Source: Caryophanales bacterium UBA970 (GTDB lineage Bacteria; Bacillota_I; Bacilli_A; RFN20; CAG-826). From it: a stretch of DNA of 5,539 nt. The notes beneath the pieces were generated by a model, which was not told the DNA's origin, did no database searches, and saw nothing but the letters and a program-made list of their open reading frames with translations. Position 1 is the first letter of the stretch. Each line of letters begins with the position of its first letter. The stretch is from positions 920 through 6,458 of the forward strand of contig DBCA01000044.1 in the NCBI GenBank assembly GCA_002292805.1. The letters are read 5' to 3'. The position numbers and the translations under genes were made by a program. Shown piece after piece: positions 1 to 5,058 of the stretch.

Positions 1-917
1 AAAGGAAGATGAATATGATTCATGATGTTGTCATGTTTGGCAATCATCGTTAGCATCTCATCAGTAAAGTCCCATGGGTGTGACGTCATGAATCGTAATC
101 GGGGAATCCCTGTTAATGCAACCGCTTCTAAAAGTTGAGCAAAATTGGTTCCATTTTTAAAATCTTTACCATAGGAATTCACGTTTTGGCCAACCAAGGT
201 GATTTCTTGATAGCCGTCATTGACGAGTTCATGACATTCTTTGAGCACATCTTCCTTGAGCCGCGAACGTTCTTTGCCTCTTGTGTAAGGAACAATACAG
301 TACGTGCAAAATTTATCACAACCATACATGATGTTAACAAATGCTTTAAAACGATGATTTCGTTTTGAAGGCATGTTCTCAACAATTTCACCATATTTAG
401 AAGGAACGTTAACTACTCGTGTTTTTTTGGTAAAAACTTCGTCCAATAATTCAAGTAAATGATGAATGTTATGGGTGCCAAACATGAGATCGACATGCCG
501 GTATTTTTGCGTAATCGTATCGACAATATGGGTTTGTTGGACCATGCAACCACTGACGGCGATGAGCATGTCAGGTTTAATCGCCTTTAGTCCTTTAAGA
601 ATCCCTAATTCTCCAAACACTTTATCTTCTGCGTTTTCTCGAATCGCACAGGTGTTGATGATCACCAAGTCTGCCGACTTTTCATCGTCCACAGAAGCAA
701 AACCACTCAGTTCTAATAAACCCCGCATGTTTTCTTCATCGCGCACATTGGCTTGGCAGCCATAGGTGCGAATGAAATATTTTTTTCCTTGGGCAAATTG
801 AATCAAACGTTCTGGGACAACAATCTCATCGCGAACCACAGGGATTTCCTGACGAACGCGTGATCGAGCTTTATCTAAATCTGGTTTTTCTGTAATGTTT
901 AACTTTGAATCTGCCAT
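1..917 (-). CDS. miaB: MiaB, tRNA-2-methylthio-N6-isopentenyladenosine(37) synthase, 3' end beyond window
   Basis: Radical-SAM methylthiotransferase that turns i6A37 into ms2i6A37 in tRNAs reading UNN codons; it is cytosolic and needs the isopentenyl group added by MiaA, which is not in this window. I translated 305 codons without a stop; the frame leaves the window at HIHLP, the start of the usual HIHLPVQSG motif, so roughly the last third (end of the radical-SAM barrel and the TRAM domain) is missing. The N-terminal MTTase domain spans about residues 46-165, with the three auxiliary-cluster cysteines C54 (TYGCQAN), C90 (INTCAIRENAEDK) and C124 (SGCMVQ). The radical-SAM CxxxCxxC motif is C200, C204 and C207 in YGCDKFCTYCIVPYTRG. 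Downstream LVGQNVNSYG and TSHPWDF are typical of MiaB rather than MtaB or RimO. The ATG at 917 lies 4 bases after the ymdB stop, with AGGA close in front, so it is co-transcribed and probably translationally coupled. The 45-residue N-terminal extension is usual in Firmicutes MiaB. Confidence 0.96.
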   Translation of the reverse strand, partial: MADSKLNITEKPDLDKARSRVRQEIPVVRDEIVVPERLIQFAQGKKYFIRTYGCQANVRDEENMRGLLELSGFASVDDEKSADLVIINTCAIRENAEDKVFGELGILKGLKAIKPDMLIAVSGCMVQQTHIVDTITQKYRHVDLMFGTHNIHHLLELLDEVFTKKTRVVNVPSKYGEIVENMPSKRNHRFKAFVNIMYGCDKFCTYCIVPYTRGKERSRLKEDVLKECHELVNDGYQEITLVGQNVNSYGKDFKNGTNFAQLLEAVALTGIPRLRFMTSHPWDFTDEMLTMIAKHDNIMNHIHLP

Positions 918-921
918 AATC

Positions 922-1710
922 CTATTTTACCTTATCTGTGAATAAAATCGTTTTTGAATCCACGACGAGATTGGTTTGATCATCGGTTTCAGCATACACG
1001 GCAGACAACACCGATTCGCCATCATCAGCAAGTTCAAAGACGTTCTTTTCTTGTTTCCATAATCGGGCAATGATGGTTTCTTTTTTCACACCTAAGATGC
1101 CAAGATAAGGGCCAGTCATGCCAACATCGGATATGTATAAAGTTTGTTGATTTAACATTCTAAGATCATTGGTTTGAACATGGGTATGCGTACAAAACAC
1201 CGCGGTGACTTGTCCGGCAAAAGCATACCCCATCGCATACTTTTCTCCAGTTGCTTCTGCATGAAAATCAACGATGTGAATATCAGCTTTTTCCGTGGTT
1301 TGAATAATCGATAACAAACTATCAAACGGATTATGAACTTCCTCGTTCATGAATGCTTGACCTAAAATATTGGTGACGCGAATTTTTTTCCCATTCACCG
1401 TCAGCATCAATGTCCCTGGACCAGGAAAAGGGTGCTTTAAATTTAGTGGCCTGACTAAGCTAACCGTTTGGTCAAGATAATCGCGAATTTCTCCTTTGGC
1501 ATTGTAATGGTTCCCTAAAGTCATGACATCAATGCCAGAGGCTAATAATTCTTCATAATGCTTGCGCACTAATCCTTTACCATGACTGGCATTTTCTGCA
1601 TTGGCAATGACAAAATCTAACTTAAGTTCTTGTTTAAGACGTGGCAAATGTTTCGCCACCATGGCCCGACCAAAACTGCCAACAATATCGCCAATAAACA
1701 AAAACTTCAT
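922..1710 (-). CDS. ymdB: YmdB-family metallophosphodiesterase (TIGR00282)
   Basis: Calcineurin-like metallophosphoesterase of 262 residues, the usual family length. B. subtilis YmdB hydrolyses 2',3'-cyclic nucleotides (and 3',5'-cAMP) in vitro and affects biofilm and motility choice; the natural substrate is less certain. Two-metal site residues known in YmdB are all visible: D8 (FIGDIVGS), E39 and N40 (NAENASHGKG), N67 and H68 (GNH), H150 (DFHAEAT), H175 and H177 (CTHTHVQT). The C-terminal signature DVGMTGPYLGILG is at 195-207. Oddity: the three residues after GNH are Y-N-A, where B. subtilis has T-W-D. The ATG at 1710 is 6 bases after the rny stop. I see no clear Shine-Dalgarno sequence in front (AAAATAATCGGCG), so translation probably depends on ribosomes finishing rny. 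The rny-ymdB pair is conserved in many Firmicutes; a shared role in RNA metabolism is an inference from this. Confidence 0.95.
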   Translation of the reverse strand: MKFLFIGDIVGSFGRAMVAKHLPRLKQELKLDFVIANAENASHGKGLVRKHYEELLASGIDVMTLGNHYNAKGEIRDYLDQTVSLVRPLNLKHPFPGPGTLMLTVNGKKIRVTNILGQAFMNEEVHNPFDSLLSIIQTTEKADIHIVDFHAEATGEKYAMGYAFAGQVTAVFCTHTHVQTNDLRMLNQQTLYISDVGMTGPYLGILGVKKETIIARLWKQEKNVFELADDGESVLSAVYAETDDQTNLVVDSKTILFTDKVK

Positions 1711-1716
1711 CGCCGA

Positions 1717-3282
1717 TTATTTTGCGGTTTCGATTGCCCGATACTCGCGAATGACCGAGACTTTGATTTGACCAGGATAGGTCATTTCTGCTTCAATGCG
1801 GTCTTTGATATCACGCGCTAATTTTAACGCTGAGGCATCATCAATCTTGTCAGGAACAACCATGATGCGAACTTCACGTCCTGATTGCATCGCATAACTT
1901 TGAGCAACCCCTTCATAGGATTTGCAAATGACTTCTAATTGTTCTAACCGTTTGACATACGTTTCTAAGGTTTCACTTCGCGCCCCTGGTCGAGCAGCAG
2001 ATAAAGTATCCGCGGCAATCACTAAGTGCGAGGTGACATATTTAATTTCTGCATCGCCGTGGTGAGATTCAATGGCATTAATAACCACGTCTGGTTCGTT
2101 GTACTTCTTCGCATAACGTGCCCCTAATTCGACGTGAGACCCTTCCATTTCAAAATCGATCGATTTACCGACGTCATGGAGTAATCCTGCACGCTTGGCC
2201 ATGTTTTGATCCACACCTAATTCTGCTGCCATGATGCCGCAAAGTTTGGCGACTTCAATGGAATGGTCATAAGCATTTTGGCCATAGGAAGTCCGATACT
2301 TTAAGCGACCAACTAAATCTAATAGTTCTGGATGGATGTTGCCTAAACCAAGACGGAAGGCTGCTTCTTGTCCAGCTTTGTGCATGACTTCACCAAGTTC
2401 GCTTTTGACTTTGGCAGAGACTTCTTCAATGCGGGACGGTTGAATGCGGCCATCTTTTAATAAAATTTCTAAGGTACGTTTCGCCGTTTCTCTTCGAATT
2501 GGATCAAAGCAGCTGACGGTGATGACTTCTGGAGTATCATCAATGATTAAATCAACCCCTAATGCTTGTTCTAAGGAACGAATATTACGCCCTTCACGAC
2601 CAATGATTCGACCCTTCATTTCATCACTTGGTAAGTGAATCACAGACACGGTTCTTTCGGTGACAAAATCTTGAGCGTAACGATTTAACGTCATCCCAAG
2701 AATTTCATTGGCAATCGTATGCGCTTGATCCTTGGCTTCTTGTTCTCTATTTTTAATCATCCCGGCGATTTCTTTGCTTAACTTTGCTTCGACACGGTTA
2801 AGAATTTCCGTTTTTGCTTCTTGCGTGGACATCCCGGAGACTTTTTCCAATTCATGAATGATGGAATCAAGTTTTAATTGTAAAACTTCTTCTTTTCTTT
2901 CAATTTCGGTCATCCGTTTTTGTTGTAATTCAAACTTTTCTTCTAAATTCTTTTCTTTTTGCATCAAGGCTTGATCACGACGATCAATGCTTTGTTCACG
3001 TTGAAAGAGTTTGCTTTCAAATTGATTGACTTCAACTTTTCGTTCTTTGATGTCTTTATCAGCTTCTTGCTTGAGTTCATAGACAGTTTGCTTGGCGTCG
3101 AGTTGGGCATTTTTTACCAAGTGATCAGCTTTGATTTCTGCATCCTTGATCAACTTGGCAGCCTTCTTCATCGCTTCTTTGGCTCGAAAAATAGGCAAAC
3201 TGTAGTAAATAAAAATCCCCAAAACAACCCCAATAATTAACGCTAAAACCGTAAGTAAAATAAGAATAGGTAGATCTACCAT
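1717..3282 (-). CDS. rny: Ribonuclease Y (RNase Y), membrane-anchored endoribonuclease
   Basis: Endoribonuclease that starts decay and processing of many mRNAs in Firmicutes, held at the inner face of the membrane and acting with RNase J, PNPase and a DEAD-box helicase. The protein has 521 residues (B. subtilis 520). In order: one N-terminal transmembrane helix at about 5-27; a long charged coiled coil at about 33-190, rich in K, E, Q and A; a KH RNA-binding domain at about 212-275 with [10 protein letters not shown] at 224-233; an HD domain at about 335-430 with H340, the metal-binding H369-D370 pair (LLHDVGK), H407-H408 (ESHHGD) and D425 (AADTLS). The C-terminal domain ends in SVIREYRA, typical of the family. 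The ATG at 3282 has a strong AAAGGAG site with 9-base spacing. It is first in the rny-ymdB-miaB operon and is preceded by a leader of about 185 nt with several possible RNA structures, which suggests post-transcriptional control. No residue of the catalytic set is missing. Confidence 0.97.
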   Translation of the reverse strand: MVDLPILILLTVLALIIGVVLGIFIYYSLPIFRAKEAMKKAAKLIKDAEIKADHLVKNAQLDAKQTVYELKQEADKDIKERKVEVNQFESKLFQREQSIDRRDQALMQKEKNLEEKFELQQKRMTEIERKEEVLQLKLDSIIHELEKVSGMSTQEAKTEILNRVEAKLSKEIAGMIKNREQEAKDQAHTIANEILGMTLNRYAQDFVTERTVSVIHLPSDEMKGRIIGREGRNIRSLEQALGVDLIIDDTPEVITVSCFDPIRRETAKRTLEILLKDGRIQPSRIEEVSAKVKSELGEVMHKAGQEAAFRLGLGNIHPELLDLVGRLKYRTSYGQNAYDHSIEVAKLCGIMAAELGVDQNMAKRAGLLHDVGKSIDFEMEGSHVELGARYAKKYNEPDVVINAIESHHGDAEIKYVTSHLVIAADTLSAARPGARSETLETYVKRLEQLEVICKSYEGVAQSYAMQSGREVRIMVVPDKIDDASALKLARDIKDRIEAEMTYPGQIKVSVIREYRAIETAK

Positions 3283-3291
3283 AGATAACGT

Positions 3292-3298
3292 CTCCTTT
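3292..3298 (-). promoter_or_regulatory. Ribosome binding site of rny
   Basis: AAAGGAG, with 9 bases to the rny ATG; it is the strongest Shine-Dalgarno sequence in the window and decides the start. The eight-base string TGAAAGGA around it occurs a second time about 37 bases upstream (3337 down to 3330). Part of this site can pair with CTTTC at 3311-3307; see the hairpin entry. Confidence 0.85.
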
Positions 3299-3336
3299 CA
3301 GTATAGGAAAGCATCATGACGAGTGATGTTCCTTTC
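3295..3336 (-). promoter_or_regulatory. Candidate hairpin next to the rny start, with alternative pairing to the Shine-Dalgarno site
   Basis: On the minus-strand RNA, GAAAG (3336-3332) pairs with CTTTC (3311-3307), and CATCA (3328-3324) with TGATG (3316-3312). This gives a 10-bp stem with a 3-base bulge (GAA) and a 7-base loop (CTCGTCA). The same CTTTC can instead pair with the second GAAAG at 3299-3295, inside the rny Shine-Dalgarno site, with loop CTATACT. The first fold leaves the ribosome binding site free and the second covers part of it. The pairings are read directly from sequence. That they act as a switch is inference, and the 5-bp covering helix is weak by itself. Confidence 0.4.
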
Positions 3337-3361
3337 AATTGATGTTGGTATAAAAAAATGC

Positions 3362-3433
3362 AAAACTTCGTTTAAAATCGATGAATCTTATGTGATTTTT
3401 ATCAGGTTTACACCTGGTTAAGTTTCTAAACGA
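3362..3433 (-). promoter_or_regulatory. Long-range helix with internal GUAA-loop hairpin in the rny leader
   Basis: On the minus strand UCGUUUAGAA (3433-3424) pairs with UUUUAAACGA (3377-3368): ten pairs, one of them G-U. It encloses a small hairpin CAGGU-GUAA-ACCUG (3416-3403), whose loop is a GNRA tetraloop. A competing 7-bp helix, GAAACUU (3426-3420) with AAGUUUU (3368-3362), reuses part of both strands, so the two cannot form fully together. A run of seven U (3358-3352) follows shortly after. This looks like a structured mRNA leader. I do not recognise it as a known RNA family, and A-U-rich pairing of this size can also arise by chance. Confidence 0.35.
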
Positions 3434-3452
3434 CGAATGCGAATCTATATCC

Positions 3453-3468
3453 AGTATCCGAAGATACT
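3453..3468 (-). promoter_or_regulatory. C(UUCG)G tetraloop hairpin at the predicted 5' end of the rny mRNA
   Basis: The minus strand reads AGTATC-TTCG-GATACT: a perfect 6-bp stem closed by the C(UUCG)G tetraloop, one of the most stable RNA tetraloops. On the plus strand the loop would be CGAA, so the signal favours a minus-strand RNA. It begins at or within a few bases of the transcription start predicted from the -10 element at 3474-3479. 5'-terminal stem-loops are known to protect Firmicutes mRNAs from 5'-end-dependent decay, and that is the likely role. No U-run follows, so it is not a terminator. Confidence 0.55.
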
Positions 3469-3473
3469 TCTTT

Positions 3474-3502
3474 ATGATAGCAAATACATGAAGAATTTTC
3501 TA
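3474..3502 (-). promoter_or_regulatory. Probable sigma-A promoter of the rny-ymdB-miaB operon
   Basis: The -10 is TATCAT (3479-3474; 5 of 6 to TATAAT) with an extended TG one base upstream (TGCTATCAT). A -35 of TAGAAA (3502-3497; 4 of 6 to TTGACA) lies at 17-base spacing. It sits just after the recA terminator, where a new promoter is expected. The predicted start, near 3467-3469, gives an rny leader of about 185 nt. Motif inspection only. Confidence 0.5.
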
Positions 3503-3507
3503 TCAAT

Positions 3508-3535
3508 AAAAAACCCAAGGGTTTCCTTGGGTTTT
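3508..3535 (-). terminator. Rho-independent terminator of recA
   Basis: An 11-bp perfect stem, AAAACCCAAGG (3535-3525 on the minus strand) with CCTTGGGTTTT (3520-3510), closes a 4-base loop and runs into six consecutive U (3513-3508). It starts 7 bases after the recA stop codon. This separates the pgsA-cinA-recA transcript from rny-ymdB-miaB. The plus strand also has T-runs after the stem, so it could work both ways, but no plus-strand gene approaches it. Confidence 0.93.
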
Positions 3536-3542
3536 GTTTTTA

Positions 3543-4544
3543 TTAAATTTCGCCTGTTTTTATTCTTTTTTCAAGTTTTTCAATAATTTCAGGATGGGCT
3601 TTTAAATATTCTTTCGCCGTTTCCCGACCTTGACCAAGCCGTGTACCCTCTAATTCATACCAAGACCCCATTTTTTTAATCAATCCTAACTCGGTAGCCT
3701 TATCGAGGATTTCACCAGTTTTGGAGAACCCTTGACCAAAGAGTAATTCAATTTCTGCAAACATGAATGGAGGCGCAACTTTATTTTTAACGACTTTGAT
3801 CTTCACCATGTTACCAATGATTGTTTCACCAACCTTGATGGCTTCGGATCGACGAATATCTAATCGTACCGAGGCATAGAACTTTAAAGCCCGACCCCCA
3901 GAGGTGACTTCTGGATTGCCATAAGCGATGCCGACCTTTTCACGAAGTTGGTTAATAAAGATAACCGTGCAATTCGATTTATTTAAGACCGCCGCTAGTT
4001 TACGCATGGCTTTTGACATCAATCGCGCTTGAAGCCCGACTTGGTTATCTGCCATCATCCCATCTAATTCCGCTTGAGGAACGAGGGCTGCGACGGAATC
4101 AACCACAATGAGGTCAATCGCATTCGAATGGGCTAACATTTCCACAATTTCTAAGGCTTGTTCACCATTATCTGGTTGGGAAAGAATCAATTCATCAATG
4201 TTCACGCCTAGTTTTCTAGCATAAACAGGATCAATGGCATGTTCAGCGTCAATAAACGCAGCACGACCTCCCCGTCGTTGTGATTCGGCAATCGCTGATA
4301 AGGCAAGCGTTGTTTTACCACTAGACTCTGGACCAAAGATTTCAATGATTCTTCCTTTAGGATAACCATTGACCCCTAAGGCAATATCGAGTGAGATAGA
4401 CCCTGTAGGGATGGTATCGATGCCGGTCTCTGGTCTTTCACCAAGTTTCATGACCGCACCTTTACCGTAGGTTTTTTCAATATTACGAATGGCTTCTTCT
4501 AAAGCCTCATCTTTTTGATCTTTTTCTTTTTTTTCTTTTGCCAT
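3543..4544 (-). CDS. recA: RecA recombinase
   Basis: ATP-dependent DNA strand-exchange protein for homologous recombination and repair; in bacteria with LexA it also triggers LexA self-cleavage. It has 333 residues, shorter than E. coli (353) and B. subtilis (about 348) because the C-terminal tail is short and ends KRIKTGEI instead of in an acidic stretch. Walker A is GPESSGKT at 71-78 (K77). The catalytic glutamate is E101 (DAEHA), and Walker B is LIVVD at 145-149. Loop L1 follows at about 160-170 and L2 near 200-215 ([21 protein letters not shown], sensor Q199). [14 protein letters not shown] at 219-232 is a RecA hallmark. The N-terminus is lysine- and glutamate-rich and is encoded partly by a run of eight A. 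The ATG at 4544 has AAAGGA at 7-base spacing. It lies 49 bases after cinA, as in the Firmicutes cinA-recA arrangement, with a probable internal promoter, and is followed by a strong terminator. Confidence 0.98.
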   Translation of the reverse strand: MAKEKKEKDQKDEALEEAIRNIEKTYGKGAVMKLGERPETGIDTIPTGSISLDIALGVNGYPKGRIIEIFGPESSGKTTLALSAIAESQRRGGRAAFIDAEHAIDPVYARKLGVNIDELILSQPDNGEQALEIVEMLAHSNAIDLIVVDSVAALVPQAELDGMMADNQVGLQARLMSKAMRKLAAVLNKSNCTVIFINQLREKVGIAYGNPEVTSGGRALKFYASVRLDIRRSEAIKVGETIIGNMVKIKVVKNKVAPPFMFAEIELLFGQGFSKTGEILDKATELGLIKKMGSWYELEGTRLGQGRETAKEYLKAHPEIIEKLEKRIKTGEI

Positions 4545-4551
4545 AATGGTT

Positions 4552-4578
4552 TCCTTTTTTATCCTCTCTACTATACCA
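4552..4578 (-). promoter_or_regulatory. Probable extended -10 promoter and ribosome binding site of recA
   Basis: In the 49-base cinA-recA gap the minus strand has TGGTATAGT: TG at 4578-4577, one base, then TATAGT (4575-4570; 5 of 6). The -35 region, overlapping the cinA stop, is poor (TTAAAC or ATTAAA), as is common for extended -10 promoters. The start would be near 4563-4565, giving a leader of about 20 nt that contains the Shine-Dalgarno AAAGGA (4557-4552). recA could then be made apart from pgsA-cinA read-through. I see no B. subtilis-type LexA box (CGAAC-n4-GTTCG) here. Confidence 0.5.
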
Positions 4579-4593
4579 AGATTTGATATCTGT

Positions 4594-5058
4594 TTAATAA
4601 TAGGTGCTTATAAAGCGTTCTAGTAAAACGAACGTTGCTTGAACTCCTTGGAGACGTATATCCTTTCGATTGCCTTTCAACATCAGTTTTTCCGTAAGGG
4701 AATGTTTGCCATTACTGACGCCAATCACAACTTCACCAAGGGTTGAATGAGGTTGAACGGAGGGACCGGCATTGCCCGTGGTGGCGATAACAATGTTGGC
4801 CATTTGATTGGCAATGCCTTTTTTTAACAATTGCTCAATCATTGACACTGACACTAAGTTCAATGAATCAAATTGTTGTGAAGTTAAACCTAGCCATCGA
4901 CGTTTACTTTCGGGTTGGTAAAGGGTCACACCTTGAACAAAGACATCACTGATGCCTGGATGATTGATTAACGCATCACTAAGTAATCCACCGGTGAAAC
5001 TTTCAATGGTGGCAATCGTTAATTGATGAGCACGTAGGGATGCAATGACCTTATCCAT
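4594..5058 (-). CDS. Stand-alone CinA C-terminal domain protein (NMN amidohydrolase PncC family)
   Basis: A 154-residue protein equal to the C-terminal domain of CinA. Family members such as E. coli PncC deamidate nicotinamide mononucleotide to nicotinate mononucleotide, recycling NAD breakdown products; full-length Firmicutes CinA (about 415 residues) also has an N-terminal COG1058 domain, absent here. Visible motifs: IESFTGG at 18-24 (usually AESCTGG; the serine S20 is kept, the cysteine is F21); TLYQPESK at 45-52, matching the conserved TYSNEAK with its lysine (K52); TTGNAGPS at 93-100, for the usual SGIAGP; and [15 protein letters not shown] at 129-143. The ATG overlaps the pgsA stop by 8 bases, with only a distant AAGGA, so translation is probably coupled to pgsA. 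No in-frame start or remnant of the missing domain fits upstream, since pgsA occupies that DNA. The position before recA matches pneumococcal and Bacillus cinA. PncC activity is likely but not certain, given the changed motif positions. Confidence 0.85.
   Translation of the reverse strand: MDKVIASLRAHQLTIATIESFTGGLLSDALINHPGISDVFVQGVTLYQPESKRRWLGLTSQQFDSLNLVSVSMIEQLLKKGIANQMANIVIATTGNAGPSVQPHSTLGEVVIGVSNGKHSLTEKLMLKGNRKDIRLQGVQATFVLLERFISTYY

Noticed and set aside
135..765. Plus-strand open frames at 135-368 and 466-765, and a minus-strand frame at 179-394
   Set aside because: They lie inside miaB, which shows all six expected cysteines and family motifs; the short frames have no recognisable motif.
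1630..3240. Plus-strand open frames at 1630-1821, 2444-2638 and 2959-3240
   Set aside because: Antisense shadows of ymdB and rny. The hydrophobic or phenylalanine-rich product at 2959-3240 is the mirror of the RNase Y coiled-coil codons.
3340..3360. TATACC after the T7 run as an alternative rny -10
   Set aside because: Poor match with no TG extension and no -35 at proper spacing; the element at 3474-3502 is clearly better.
3283..3542. A tRNA, known riboswitch or deleted gene in the recA-rny gap
   Set aside because: No cloverleaf, no T-loop or aptamer sequence that I recognise, and no remnant frame with protein motifs; the gap is explained by terminator, promoter and leader.
4616..4634. Inverted repeat CGTTC-n9-GAACG near the end of cinA, considered as a LexA box or terminator
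   Set aside because: The half-sites are in the wrong orientation and spacing for the Firmicutes LexA box, the stem is only 5 bp, no U-run follows, and it lies in conserved-length coding sequence.
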